NCBI GenBank assembly: GCA_963575645.1
Contig: OY754465.1
Coordinates: 59,171,901 to 59,235,900 of the forward strand
Origin: Xanthostigma xanthostigma
Lineage: Eukaryota > Arthropoda > Insecta > Raphidioptera > Raphidiidae
Direction of reading: 5' to 3'
DNA: 64,000 nt
Made by a program: the position numbers and the translations under genes. Below the pieces are notes generated by a model. That model had not been told where the DNA came from, made no database searches, and worked only from the letters and a program-made list of their open reading frames with translations. Position 1 is the stretch's first letter. Each line of letters begins with the position of its first letter. Shown here in pieces: positions 12,221 to 23,795 of this stretch.

Positions 12221-15200
12221 TCAATCGACAAGATTACATTCTTCTCTGTGTTTCTTTAGCTTGATCCCAGCTAGTGGCTTTGTTAAGATATCTGCAGTCA
12301 TGTTTTCTGTTGCACAGTATCGCAGCTTTATAATTTGTTTCTTGACTAAGTCACTTACAAAATGGTATTTGGTGTCTATATGTTTGCTTCGACTTCTATG
12401 CCCTTTGTTCATCACCAATTGTATTGCACTTTGATTATCTTCGTATATTACAGTTGCTTCAGCTTGTTTTTCCCCAAAGTCTTCTAACAGTCGCCGTATC
12501 CACAGTAGTTCTCTACTAGCTTCTGCAAGAGCTATATATTCTGCTTCGCAGCTAGACCAAGCTGTGCATGTTTGTTTCCTGCATGTCCAGGCAATGGTGC
12601 CTCCGTTGTACTGAAATAGATAACCACTGTGTGACTTCCTGTCTTCTCTATCCTCCGCCCAATCCGCGTCCGCAAATCCGATCAGATTACTCATGTCTCC
12701 TCCTAATTTCAATCTGAGATTTTTTGTTCCTTTTAAATAGCGAACAACCCTTTTTGCCTCGTTCCAGTCGGTTTGCGTAGGACTTTTGACCCATTGACTT
12801 AAAATAGATACGCATGCTGTAATATCTGGACGTGTGTGTGTCGCCACGTATAGTAGAGCTCCAATAAGCTTCTGATAATCATTGTTGTTATTCATAGTTT
12901 TTCGATCACGCAATATTTTCAGATAACCTGTGTCCATTGGCAATTTTGAAGATTTTGCGTTCTCTAATCCGAATTTTTCAGTAATTTTCTCAATGTATGT
13001 AGTTTGATTTAGGTAAAAAATCCCCTCCTCATCGCGTTGTACATCGATCCCGAGATAATTAGATAGCTCACCAAGATGACTGAGTTCAAATTCCTTTTCT
13101 AGCCCTCTTGCTATATTTTCGATGGCGGACATGTCCAAGCAAACAATAAGTAAGTCGTCTACATGAAACACCACGTATTCAGTTTCCCTTTCAGTGTGTC
13201 TTGAATACAAACAAGGATCTGATTGACTCTGCTTGAAACCAAGGTTTACAATTGTCATGTGTAGCTTTTCGTACCATGTCATCGCCGCCTGTTTTAGACC
13301 ATATATGCTTTTCTTGAGCTTACATGCCAGATGTTCCTTGCCTGGAACTATATAACCATCGGGTTGCTTCATATATATCGTTTTATCTAACTTCCCGTTG
13401 AGAAATGCAGTTTTAGCATCGAAATGATGAACTAGTAATTTTCTTTTAGCTGCAATTGTAAGCAATAAACGTAAAGTTACTGCTGTCACAACTGGGGCAA
13501 ATACTTCGTCATAGTCTGTGCCGTATTTTTGGCTGAAACCTTGCGCGACCAGTCTTGCTTTATATTTCATTATCCCGGTATCCTTATTTTCCTTTCTCTT
13601 AAACACCCACTTGCATCCGACTGGTTTTCTGTCATTTGGTGTCTCTGCAAGTTCCCAAGTATGATTCTTTTGTAGAGATTGCAGCTCTTCGTCCATCGCT
13701 TTGTTCCAGTGATCGCAATCTGGTCCATTAAGAGCTTCCGTTCTGTTTCGTGGTTCTCTATATTCTTGAATCACAGTCTTTGCTGAATGTTCAAACCTCT
13801 CTGGAGGTTTTCCTTTATTTTGGCGTTCAGAGCGCCTTTCAGTTAAGTCGCTTAGATCTTCTTGAGATCCTGGATACACGTATGTCTGATCTGCTTCTTC
13901 TGTTTGTTCAAATGTTAATTCTGCATCAGACATATCCAGAATGTTTCTTGGTATAACTGCTACTTGTTGCCTTTGCAGTTCGATCAAGTCGTTTTGATCT
14001 TGATCTTCTTCATTTTTCTCGTCAAAATCTTCTCCAAGTCGTATCTGTACGTTTTGCAATTGTTTCTTCTTCATTTCTACTGTCGGTCTTTTCACCTTCA
14101 TCACTTCATTGTCATGATCGTCGAGCTCCACAAATCTCACGTCTCTATTGATAGTAATTTTATTTGTTTCTGTATCGAGCATTCTATATGCTTTTGCTTC
14201 TGTAGAATATCCAACAAATGTTAATAACCTTGCCTTATTATCGAGTTTCTTTCTTTTTTCTTTAGGTATGAACGTGTATCCTTTACATCCAAATATCTTC
14301 AAATGCTCCACTCCTGGTTTTTTGTTGTTCCACAGCTCGTAAGGTGTTTTTCCTGTTATTTTTATGGGCAATCTATTTTGTAAATAATTTGCAGTGTTCA
14401 CTGCTTCTGCCCAGTATTTATTCTGAAGTCCTGCGTCTATAAGCATACATCTAGCCGCCTCAGTAAGCGTCCTGTTTTTGCGTTCTGCAACCCCGTTTTG
14501 TTGAGGTGAGTACGGCGCTGTATATTGTCCTCGTATACCTTCCTCAGCATAAAATTCCTTTAACTCTTTATTTACATATTCACCTCCATTATCAGATCTT
14601 ATTATTTTTGGTTTTTTATTAAATTTATTTGCTGCATACCTGATGTACTCTTTGATTTGCTTCGGTGCTTCCGACTTATTTTTCAAGAAATATATTTCCG
14701 TATATCTGCTATAATCGTCAATCATTGTCATAAAATATCTTTTACCACTTGGCGTTGCTGTATTCATTGGTCCACATAGATCAGTGTGTACAAGATCTAA
14801 TATGGAAGTCGCCCTATTAGTCGACGTCTTTGGAAAAGATGCTCTGGTTTGTTTTCCTTTAGCGCAACATCCGCATATTTCCTTGATTCCGCAATCACGT
14901 ATTGTAATCCCTGACACCATTCCTTTATCTTGTAGTATCTTTATGTCTTGAATGTGTCTATGGCCAAACCTTTTGTGCCAAGTATGCTGACACAGATCTG
15001 TATGTTGTCTCACATTAGCTGCCGATTCTCCTTGCTGCACATTTAATTTATACATACCAGATGATAGATATGCTGATGCTATTGTAGTATTCTCTTTAAC
15101 GATTTTGCATTCCTTATCATGAAATTTCACATCCAGGCCTTTACCCGTCAATTTCTTCACTGACAGCAAACCTTCAGTTAGATCAGGAACATACAAGACG

Positions 15201-16186
15201 TCTTGAAGCTTCACTGTAATAGATTTGTTCTGTTCATTTAGACATTCTAATTTTCCTGACCCAAATCCGAGTACTTTAGCTCTTTGTCCATTTGCCAAAG
15301 TAACGTTAGATTTTCTGTTTTCATCAAGAACATCAAAAAATCCTTTGTTGCCTGTCATGTGACTCGTGGCACCGGAATCAACGTACCACACGTTCTTATT
15401 GCTCGTGTTGTGATGAACACTAAAACAAACATGCTCTGATTCGCCCTCATTGTCCTCAACTTTATTTGCCTTTTCTTTATTCGTTTTCCATTTTTGATAC
15501 TTTCTACAATCCTGTTTGAAATGTCCCATTTTCTTGCAGAAGAAACAAGTGACTTTATTGGCGACTGATTGTTGCTTTTCTGATGCTTTCATAGCAGTGC
15601 TTGACTCCCCTGAGTCTGGAACACCTTGTCTTCTCTTGTGTTCATCAATGAGTTTACCTTTAACTAAATTCAGTGTTAGTTCTTCCTCGGGTCTGCTTTC
15701 CAATGCTGTAATTAGAGTGCTGTAAGACTCAGGCAAGCTACTGAGCAGCATGGCGACGAAGAGATGATCCTTTACTTCTTCTCCAAGTGCCGTAAGCTTA
15801 TCCACGAGATCCTGCATGGTCGTTACATGTTCTTCCATGTTTCCTGATTCAGCGAGTTTCAAATTGCAAATCTGCCTCAGCAGATACACTTTGCTGGTTA
15901 GTGTCGACTTCTCATGATAATTTTTCAATGATTCCCAAACCAGTTTAGCTGATTTTTCCTTCCGTATGTGTATCAGTTGAGAGTCTTCGACTAGCAGTCC
16001 TATAGTAGCACGCGCCTTGTTATCTTTCTTATCCCATGCAGCAGCCGTTGTCGGATCCGTTGGTCTTTCTGTGACTATTGCAGTCCATAAATCTTCCTTA
16101 ATGAGTAATAATTCCATTTTAAATTTCCACACTTGATAATTATCATTGTTCAATTTATTTACATATGAACGTAACGAATCTGCCAT
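12221..16186 (-). CDS. Copia gag-pol polyprotein
   Basis: A single frame of about 1321 residues, counting from MADSLRSYV. I chose this start because the upstream in-frame extension runs through the primer-binding site into the LTR. In order: a copia-type Gag; a CCHC knuckle (CFFCKKMGHFKQDC); an aspartic protease (VDSGATSHMTG); GAG-pre-integrase and a DDE integrase core (HTDLCGPM, DNGGEYVN, SPQQNGVAERKNRT); a reverse transcriptase with HVDDLLIV at the YVDD position; and RNase H ending with the copia-typical SKHIDTKYHF. Length and order are normal for the family. Copia makes Gag by alternative splicing or processing of this frame. Confidence 0.93.
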   Translation of the reverse strand: MADSLRSYVNKLNNDNYQVWKFKMELLLIKEDLWTAIVTERPTDPTTAAAWDKKDNKARATIGLLVEDSQLIHIRKEKSAKLVWESLKNYHEKSTLTSKVYLLRQICNLKLAESGNMEEHVTTMQDLVDKLTALGEEVKDHLFVAMLLSSLPESYSTLITALESRPEEELTLNLVKGKLIDEHKRRQGVPDSGESSTAMKASEKQQSVANKVTCFFCKKMGHFKQDCRKYQKWKTNKEKANKVEDNEGESEHVCFSVHHNTSNKNVWYVDSGATSHMTGNKGFFDVLDENRKSNVTLANGQRAKVLGFGSGKLECLNEQNKSITVKLQDVLYVPDLTEGLLSVKKLTGKGLDVKFHDKECKIVKENTTIASAYLSSGMYKLNVQQGESAANVRQHTDLCQHTWHKRFGHRHIQDIKILQDKGMVSGITIRDCGIKEICGCCAKGKQTRASFPKTSTNRATSILDLVHTDLCGPMNTATPSGKRYFMTMIDDYSRYTEIYFLKNKSEAPKQIKEYIRYAANKFNKKPKIIRSDNGGEYVNKELKEFYAEEGIRGQYTAPYSPQQNGVAERKNRTLTEAARCMLIDAGLQNKYWAEAVNTANYLQNRLPIKITGKTPYELWNNKKPGVEHLKIFGCKGYTFIPKEKRKKLDNKARLLTFVGYSTEAKAYRMLDTETNKITINRDVRFVELDDHDNEVMKVKRPTVEMKKKQLQNVQIRLGEDFDEKNEEDQDQNDLIELQRQQVAVIPRNILDMSDAELTFEQTEEADQTYVYPGSQEDLSDLTERRSERQNKGKPPERFEHSAKTVIQEYREPRNRTEALNGPDCDHWNKAMDEELQSLQKNHTWELAETPNDRKPVGCKWVFKRKENKDTGIMKYKARLVAQGFSQKYGTDYDEVFAPVVTAVTLRLLLTIAAKRKLLVHHFDAKTAFLNGKLDKTIYMKQPDGYIVPGKEHLACKLKKSIYGLKQAAMTWYEKLHMTIVNLGFKQSQSDPCLYSRHTERETEYVVFHVDDLLIVCLDMSAIENIARGLEKEFELSHLGELSNYLGIDVQRDEEGIFYLNQTTYIEKITEKFGLENAKSSKLPMDTGYLKILRDRKTMNNNNDYQKLIGALLYVATHTRPDITACVSILSQWVKSPTQTDWNEAKRVVRYLKGTKNLRLKLGGDMSNLIGFADADWAEDREDRKSHSGYLFQYNGGTIAWTCRKQTCTAWSSCEAEYIALAEASRELLWIRRLLEDFGEKQAEATVIYEDNQSAIQLVMNKGHRSRSKHIDTKYHFVSDLVKKQIIKLRYCATENMTADILTKPLAGIKLKKHREECNLVD

Positions 16187-16230
16187 ATTTAACCTTATAT
16201 CTTTAGTATTGATCACCTGGGCCCATAACC

Positions 16231-16506
16231 TGTTAGTATATTTATTTGTATACTGATTAATGTACAACTTTAATTTTGATAATTCCTTTATTTGGTCCAA
16301 TCAGACGAACAATAATTTTGTGAATAATTATGGAATGGAATTTTTACAATTTTGATTTTGAAAAAATAATTTTAACTAAATATTTATTGCATAAGTTTTA
16401 AATAATGTTAGATAATTTAATAAGATTAAAATAATAATATTCTATAGTAAAGCTCCATTCACATTGGTATTATAATTGTTGCAATACTTATACATATAAT
16501 TCAACA
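16231..16506 (-). repeat. 5' LTR of the copia element
   Basis: 276 bp. Followed on the minus strand by the primer-binding site and then the gag start. Confidence 0.92.
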
Positions 16507-16565
16507 GAAGCGACATCTGTTAGAATTTTGGTAACAGAAGCAAACAAAAGAAACTGTATACCATG

Positions 16566-16690
16566 TCAGCTGTCACTGAGGTGTGACGTCGCAAGCGTTT
16601 TCGCGATTACTTCAAAATAGAAAGATACAAATGCAATAATTTGCGTTAAAATTTAATTTATTGCTGAAATAATGTTTTTTTTCCTAAACT
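16566..16690. repeat. Dispersed repeat fragment, copy 2
   Basis: Partner of 7497-7640. It begins about 55 bp beyond the right target duplication of the copia element. 16690-17125 holds nothing recognisable. Confidence 0.55.
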
Positions 16691-17129
16691 ATAGAACTGA
16701 ATTTAAAAAAATCTGTCATCATGCCTATATTATAAACACAAATGAATGGTTTTTACAGTTGTATAATTTTTGATCTCCGAAACCACTGCATCAAACCAAA
16801 CTACTGATTGTAGGTAGCCCATTAAAATAAATTTTTTAATATGCAATCGTTTTGAGCCAGTCCATAGACAACAATCCGATACGCATGCTACTAAATAACA
16901 CGAATGTTTTCTTCACCACACTACATCTCTTTAGTCTTTACACATTTCCTTGACGAGAATGTAGAACTGGAAGGAAAGCTATGCCAAAAATAACTGTACT
17001 AAAAATATACTTACTTATATGCATATTATGTTATACTCGAATACAGGGTGTGAAAAAAGGTCCAAGAAATCAACGAACCTACTTCGTTAAAAAGAAAAAT
17101 TAGAAGCCGTTGTGGGACACCTATAGACG

Positions 17130-17665
17130 ATGTGAAACGTAAAGGATCCTACACAAACCTTATGGGATTTGGTTCTCGGTTAAATTGCTCGAACATGGTT
17201 TTATTTTATAGTTTAAAGGTCACTAAGAAAAAGTGTCCGTACTCCGTGGGCGCATAGCCTAAAAATCAATCGATTTTTAGCTACAGATATTTTTTAACGA
17301 GATTTTAGATATAGGGATATCCATTGAACTCACAAACATGTTCAGCTTTAATAGTCGAAAACTAGATAATGTTGGAAGGTGTCACCTTGCAGTATAAAAT
17401 AATAATGTTATATTCGGATTCAGAGCACTCGAAAACACATTTCTAGAGCTTAGGATTTTTCAAGATTGTGAATTCAATGGATGTCCCTATATTTAAAAGG
17501 GGAACTATAAAACGGTCGAATAAATAAAAAAAAATTGGTGACTGATGATGAGATACTGTTTTAATAACTTGAGATATTAAAATAATAGTTGGGTGACTAA
17601 ATTACTAAGTGAGCGACTAGAATGCCTTCGGTAATTTTGAAGCAGATATCTTCTTTTGTTTTTCA
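17130..17665. repeat. Dispersed repeat, half of the TIR family seen at 47140-48395
   Basis: It shares about 530 bp with 47140-47690, including gggatttggttctcgg, cactaagaaaaagtgtcc, tttttagctacagatat and gtgactgatgatgagatact. Only one half is present here, and the opposite terminal repeat is missing. Confidence 0.75.
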
Positions 17666-17787
17666 AGTCAACTTTATTATCATGTTGTGACACAATAATT
17701 TATCGTATTTTCGTCAAGTAAAAACTTCCTAATTGAGTGGAATTTTTCGTTTACGTTGTGTGTAAATTGGAATAAGATATAGTTTAA

Positions 17788-18331
17788 AATCCGGTATTAG
17801 AAATATAAACCCTCATCTGTTATTTGTGATGACAAAGATAATAATATGTTACTATGTTAGGTAATATTTACATTGATAAATCGCACATGGGTTGCCTAGC
17901 TAAATCGCGTACCGATACTGTTAAATTAAATAAATTCTTAACTTTTTTGGATCAACTTCCTCGATTTGTTAATCATAAAAATCGAGCCTAAGATGAGAGA
18001 ATATTACGCAAGCAATTGGAATATACTATTGTTATAGGTATACATAAATATAGATCATCCACATAAAGATACCTTGTAAATAGTTGTGTTCTGTGTACTT
18101 TATTTGTTTTGTTAACATTTAATTTCTGTCATATTCTCTCATCCAAGGCTCGATTTTTACGATAACAAATCGGGGAAGTTGATCCAAAAAGTCAATTAGA
18201 ATTTATTTAATTTAACAGTATCGATACGCTGATTAGCTAGGCAACGTCCATGTGCGATTTATCTAACATATAATCTTTATCATCATCAAATAACAGATGA
18301 AGATATATATTTCTAATACCGGATCTCGCTT
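17788..18331. repeat. Long inverted-repeat element with arms of about 200 bp
   Basis: The ends are atccggtattagaaatat and its inverse. The arms share internal blocks such as tcgcacatgg/ccatgtgcga, ggatcaacttcctcgatttg and its inverse, and catcttag/tcatctt-type segments. Non-coding. It is a MITE-like or foldback element, unassigned. 18332-18715 contains nothing recognisable. Confidence 0.7.
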
Positions 18332-18715
18332 TAATACATTGTAACAAATATTACGCAAATGAAAGTTCAAATGACACCCGTTAGAAATCATGGGAGTACG
18401 CGCCCATGCTTCAAACAACAATGCAGCGCCGCTTGAATAAAGTCACACATCAATCATATTCATATAATATATTCGTGCGTGTATACGGCATGTATTATAA
18501 TTACCGTACAACTATATAATTATAACGCAATGAAAGTCATAAACAAAACATCTAATTTGTTTATAACGAATTTCTCAAGACATCGGAACTTCGTCCGCAT
18601 TAACAGAGCCTGTTTTGACATTGAATTTCCGTATAAAAGGCAAAGGCGGATCTAGGTTTTTCGCAGCCTAGGGCTTCTTGAAGTCCAATCGTGTCACATT
18701 TTTTGTTATAGATTA

Positions 18716-19255
18716 ATGCCCATATTCAAAGATAGAAGTTACTATAATCTTGGAACAAATTTATACTTTACAATAAAATTTACTTTCAATTCACCAAGCA
18801 AAATATCAGGTAGAAAAGTTAGTTAAAGAATAAATATACACTGCGCTACACTCCTTGCTCTTCTTGTTGAATATTTTGACGTTCAACCAAAAATTCAACC
18901 GAAGGCGTTAGTGTAAACGTCCAAAAAAATTTTTCACAAAATAATAATGTTTTACAACTATACACTTCACAAAAGGTTAATAAACAACACATAAGTAAAT
19001 TCACAAGCGCAAACTGTAGATATAATACTTTATAGGTTAGGTATTATGATCTATGTGGCGGCCATTATTATTTTATCAGGCGAATAAATATTTATAACCT
19101 CAAAGTAAGAGAGAATAGATTTATACCTGCGGTAAACATAATTATATTTGGTGAATTGAATTATCGCTATTTATTCGGAGGAGTAGCTACCTGAAGAACA
19201 AGTGAACCGAATAAATAACTAAGTACTTACGTTCGGTGAATTTATTTAGCCATAA
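18716..19255. mobile_element. GGCCATATTC-family MITE, copy 2 (eroded)
   Basis: Shares internal sequence and order with 5647-6227. The left terminus is shortened and the right one carries a small insertion. 19256-19760 shows no gene. Confidence 0.65.
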
Positions 19256-19760
19256 GAATCTTTAATTTGGGATTCAAATTTCATTTTCAATAATGTATCT
19301 CGAACATAGCAATGTTAATCTTTAACTCAAAATTAGTTAGAATGAATCTTAACTTCTACAACTCGAATATTTTCTTACAAAATCTCTACAACACGATTTT
19401 TTTTCAGTTCCCTTGTAATTCGTCTTACAGAGGTTCTACTATATTAAACACAAGTTATTATAATGAACAAGGGTTCAATAATCCGCAATTTTATCTTCAA
19501 ATGTCTTGTGAATAGAATTAACAGCGATTTTAATAATGTTTTGGCAAATGTTGCGACTGAGTTGTTTTTGATTTTAGGATTTTGTAGCCGTTGTCATAAA
19601 TTTAGAGTTCAAAAAATTTAGATGGGACTTGACAAATTAAAAAGTGAAGCATTGGGTCGATAAAGACTATAGCGTAGTGGCAAGGTGCTAAGTGCAACCA
19701 AAACGTTCTTCGCATTAATGTTAATCCCTGTTAGTGAAATCCAGGATCAAAACAGAATTT

Positions 19761-20164
19761 CAGTGTAAACTCTATATAGCGACTGTGCACTTTGTGGCGT
19801 TATTGAGAGTTGTCGTTAAACGGACATAAGAAACAATTCATTAATATTTTTTTACAATAATATGTATTTACTCATAATATATAAAATTTTCAACTGACCA
19901 ACAAACTTGTCGATAAGAACATATATGAATGATAATCCCAACAAACAAAAAAACGAATTTCTTAAAATCTTCGGTACGCATGATGCCGACAACAAAGCAA
20001 CAAAATAACAAACAAGTACTGTTTATTGCTTAACGGTGACGTATGGTTGTCGTTATTTAGAGTGGATCATTATAATATGAGCACAAGGTAACTAGAGTTG
20101 ACTAATTTCGACGTTTTCAGGACTTTGTCGTTATATCGAGTGATGTTAAATAGAGTTTACACTG
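19761..20164. mobile_element. pogo/Tigger-like non-autonomous element
   Basis: The termini CAGTGTAAACTCTATATAGC and its counterpart (CAGTGTAAACTCTATTTAAC on the other strand) match the pogo-type TIR style. TA follows the right end at 20165, while the left flank is TT. A Helitron-like fragment (cggtacgcatgatgccgac, about 19971) has been inserted internally. No transposase frame remains. Confidence 0.6.
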
Positions 20165-20557
20165 TACGTAGTTTCCGACCAATTTCCGAAGCCCTTTCTA
20201 ATTTAACAGCTAAGAGATAATGGAAATATTTTCACCTAGTGGTCCACTTTGTTATTGAAATAGAGCAGTGACCGTCCATTAGTCGATTGGTAGCGCTGGA
20301 AACAGGAGGCGTGTCTCCGGTCAATGAACTCTTTCGGATGAAAAATACAGTTACCAACTTTATACAAATAATATGAACTAAGTACTTTCAAAACCCATAC
20401 CGACATACAATCGTAGTGCCACACAATACGTGTGTAAAGACGGATTTTTATAAAAGCGCCGTTAAGGCGGAACGTCTCAAATCTGCTCTTATACTCCGTT
20501 GACCACAACAAGACCAACAGCTGATGTCTGCATGATCTATTCCATCAGTCAATGAAA

Positions 20558-20895
20558 TCTATACTAATAAGCTGAAGAGTTTGTTTGGTGTAACACGCTA
20601 ATCTCAAGAACTAGTGGTTCGAAATGATTTTTTTTTTGTTGGATAGTCCACTTATCGAGGAAGGCAATAGGCTATATAATATCACGCTACGACCAATAGA
20701 AGCGGAGCATCAATGAAAAATGTTGCAAAATATAACTCATTTGTCCGTCCGACAAAAACTTTTGAATGGTAACTCCGATCATCATGAAATTTGGACACAA
20801 CATTAATCTCGGTAAACTAACATGAATGTGTGTACTCATGTCCCTCCCCTCCATTCGTTCTTTTGCACCCGGGTGAAACCGGACGGGACCGCTAA
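20558..20895 (+). mobile_element. Non-autonomous Helitron, both ends present
   Basis: It starts TCTATACTAATAAGC after an A and ends CTAA before a T, the classic A|T insertion of a Helitron. A CACCCGGGTG hairpin (20866-20875) lies about 16 nt upstream of the end. The interior carries ttggatagtcc, cacgctacgaccaatag and gatcatcatgaaatttgg, shared with the fragments near 8.2, 10.5 and 50.1 kb. No helicase ORF. Confidence 0.75.
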
Positions 20896-20937
20896 TCATA
20901 TATAAATACAGCAAGGAAAAAAGTTGCAGTACCGATT

Positions 20938-21117
20938 TGAGTGTGTTAATTCGCACGCATTGTGATGAAACATACATCGTTCTCTTCGCTGTGATGAGGG
21001 GAAGTGCACAATTAATGTTTCATCACGATATGTATGAATTAACACAGGTAAAATCGATTCAGAAATTTGTTATATATATTCGTATTATGATACGAATATA
21101 TATAACAAATTTCTGAA
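20938..21117. repeat. Two adjacent hairpins, one perfect
   Basis: 20940-20972 and 21017-21049 form an imperfect inverted repeat (gtgttaattc, gatgaaacat). It is followed by a perfect palindrome with 28-nt arms and a 4-nt loop (21058-21085 and 21090-21117; arm begins ttcagaaatttg). Confidence 0.75.
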
Positions 21118-21275
21118 CGCCACCCGGTCACATTTTGTTAATACAAATGTTGTTTAGAACTAGAGTTGTTTAGTACCGAAAGATGTCAATCTTAATTTAA
21201 ACATCGTACCGATACAAATTTATTTTAGTGTTACTGTACCTTGGCAATGTTATATCTCATATTATTTTTCATTCA

Positions 21276-22690
21276 ACAAGCGTTTGTTAGAAGAAGATAG
21301 ATAGTGACGCTACAAATGCATTGAAGGTGTCGTTTTTTATCAATTGTCACCAATCTTATAATGCCATAACGTTCAAACTTAAAAATTTATTGTATTACGG
21401 TCGAATGTCGGCCACTTGGCGAGTATTATTTAACATACTAGCTCCAAGCCTGGCTTCGCTCGGGCCAAGTTCTGCGTGTATTTAAAGTCGTAGCCATACA
21501 AATACTGCCGGTCCTTCGAGTGGGATATTTCCGCCTCTTTAATAGTCTTGAATTTTGACCTAAATTACTACAATTCCCCACTTGTGGTTTTGGAATGCTA
21601 AAAACGTTCATACGGAAAACCATTTTTCTTTGTGTTTAGAAGAACCAGAATCTAACAAATTATTACAATATTGTCCCGGAATACAGTAGATTTGGACACA
21701 CCTATAAAACAAGAGATATTTTGTAACGCATCATCAATTCAGCGGTACGTTGACAAAATATTGACCGCAATATGAGATCGCTTTTTGTTTCATAAAAAAA
21801 ACACTATCAAACAATGTCGCACGTGTCTAATGCCATAACGGTTTAATTAAAGTGCAGAACGATATGTCACCTTGCTCGTTCAGACGGAACAATGTTGAAT
21901 CATTGCCACATATTCTGCGCAACAGTGCTCCTAAACTAATCGAAACCCCGTGGCAGGTCAACTGCGACATACAGTATGTAAACACGTAAGGTGCACATAG
22001 GGAAATTAACATTGGGAAAAAATGACTGGATCAGAGTGAGCCTTGAAATCTTGTTTTTCAATTTGACAGATAATATATAGTCTTTTGCAAAATGAATGTG
22101 TATACTACCGAAGAAAATATTGAAATGATTACAACATAATCGGACTTTTTTCATTAATGGGACATTAAATTCCCAAAAATACTTATATGGTGCGAGATCA
22201 AATATCTCCGCCTATATTCGTGTTGAACCTAAAGACATTTGAGTCACTGATTTACCAACGCGCATACGTCATACCAGTCAGACAATTTTTGTTCCAAACA
22301 GATGGAGTTGTTTTTTTGTTTTATTTTTGTACAAAAAAATTAAAATAATGATTTATAAGAGCTTTTTATTATTAAAAAAGCCAAGTAGAATAAAAATAAA
22401 TCAAAATAAAATAGAAATCCTCAAGATTACCACGATAATTCAATGGAAATAACAATTAATGCAGTCATGGCTAACTCTGATCCAAGTATTTTTTCCCAAT
22501 GCTAATTTCCCTATGTGCTACATAGATACTAGTGCTCGCCAAGTGCTCGAAATACGACCGTAATTCATCGAATTTTTAATTTTGGACGTTATGTCATTAT
22601 ACGAATGGTTACGATTGATGATAAACGACACCTTTAATGCATTGGTAGCGTCACTATCTATCTTCTTCTAACAAACACTTATTTCCAAGC
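21276..22690. mobile_element. 1.4-kb element with TIRs of about 150 bp
   Basis: 21278-21432 (gtttgttagaagaagatagatagtgacgctac..., key blocks only) is mirrored at 22530-22688. The interior includes a second pair of similar segments (gggaaattaacattgggaaa near 22000 and its inverse near 22495), so the structure is nested. Short open frames inside match nothing I recognise. DNA transposon or MITE, superfamily unresolved. Confidence 0.65.
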
Positions 22691-22719
22691 GCAATTAAAA
22701 GATCAAAACAAATAAGGAT

Positions 22720-23262
22720 GGTCCTAGAATAGTCCAAACAGTGTACCACATCCAATAAGAATTTTTGTGCTTCCCCTTTTTACTGGATTTAGTCATCAAA
22801 TAGTCTGGATCTTCTTACGAGCTCCAGAAGAATGACCACTGGATTATTCTGTGGAATGAATCCGTCCTCATCTGTGTACCTAACCAAAGAAGTATGTCTT
22901 TCTGTTTCATCCTGCATTTCTCAAAATCTGCATGATATTGATTCCTGGTGTATCCCCATCATATTATGTAATATTTATGAATGTCGGCCTGCTAACTATG
23001 TCTAATTATGTCCTCACTGAGTCTTGGGGAAGAACCTACAACCATTTTCTCCCTATGTTTCTTACCTAAATCTAGGTTCCAATCGGAGAGATGTTGTTCG
23101 CTGGTTCATCTCCATCTGTTGGACGTTTCTGTAATAAATCCCACAAACTAGTTCGGGTTCAATGATTTTTTCAGAGGTCCCTTGTCTAGCGATGGTATCT
23201 GCTTTATCATTGCCTCCTTCATGACCTGGTACCCACATTAATGCCAAATCGCAGAAAGGATT
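22720..23262 (-). mobile_element. LINE fragment: RNase H domain and tail
   Basis: The minus-strand frame contains LALMWVPGHEGG then NDKADTIARQG, the conserved RNase H tail of I/R1/Jockey-type non-LTR elements. Downstream (left) it decays through several stops. It begins abruptly at 23262 against another repeat, so it is truncated at both ends. Confidence 0.75.
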
Positions 23263-23795
23263 GTCAAATAAATTGGTTGTCTGTAAAGTCGGTTTACGGA
23301 CGATAGTTTTACGTGATAACGTCATAAATAAACATTGAACCATACTCGTAAAGTGTTGAAAAATAACTTTGTTATTTATTTTTCACATTATACGTATACG
23401 TTTCCAAACATTTATTTTTACATATTTAAATAGTAAAATTAGAGTTCTAACCAACTGTAGAAACGGTTTTGAAATATAATGAACCGTTTTCAAAATACAC
23501 GCAGTTTTAATAAACGGACGGTCGGGTGGTGTGGATTTTTCACTCCCTGTAAGTATATATACGAGCGAACTGTGTCAGCCTATTGGAAGTTTGTGTCTTG
23601 TAATCTTTAATAAATAAATTTTTGTAGCTGTCAAACTTGGGCCGATCGTGCTTCTCTATCGCTTATACTGCGCTCTCGCTTGCACGCACAGGGTCTGGCG
23701 GAACGTGACACTTTTTCGTACATGCAGCCGGTGTTTCATCAATTTATAAGATTGGTGTTTCATCAATATTTATAAGACGTTATCACGTCAAAAAA
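23263..23795. repeat. Inverted-end repeat (cgtgataacgtc family), copy with insertion
   Basis: The left part (gtcggtttacggacgatag...tacgtgataacgtc) and right part (tgggccgatcgtgc...gacgttatcacgtc) match the shorter copy at 41930-42153. About 290 bp (23345-23635), with a TATA-like tatatata and aataaataaa, intervene only here. A fragment of the left end recurs at 49019-49072. Confidence 0.65.

Larger units (their letters stand above)
11905..16506 (-). mobile_element. Copia-family (Ty1/copia) LTR element, apparently whole
   Basis: The element reads on the minus strand. LTRs at 16231-16506 (5') and 11905-12180 (3') are each 276 bp, start TG and end CA, and appear identical by eye. A 5-bp target duplication GAAGC flanks it (11900-11904 and 16507-16511). 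Next to the 5' LTR is a primer-binding site, GGTTATGGGCCCAGG, the same internal initiator-tRNA half-site used by Drosophila copia. A polypurine tract (gaggagggg) precedes the 3' LTR. One long gag-pol frame fills the interior. Identical LTRs point to a very recent insertion, and the element looks whole. Confidence 0.93.

Noticed and set aside
23345-23635. Possible solo LTR with TATA and AATAAA
   Set aside because: It has a tatatata and aataaataaa in a plausible order and interrupts another repeat, but no TG...CA ends with a matching target duplication could be fixed.
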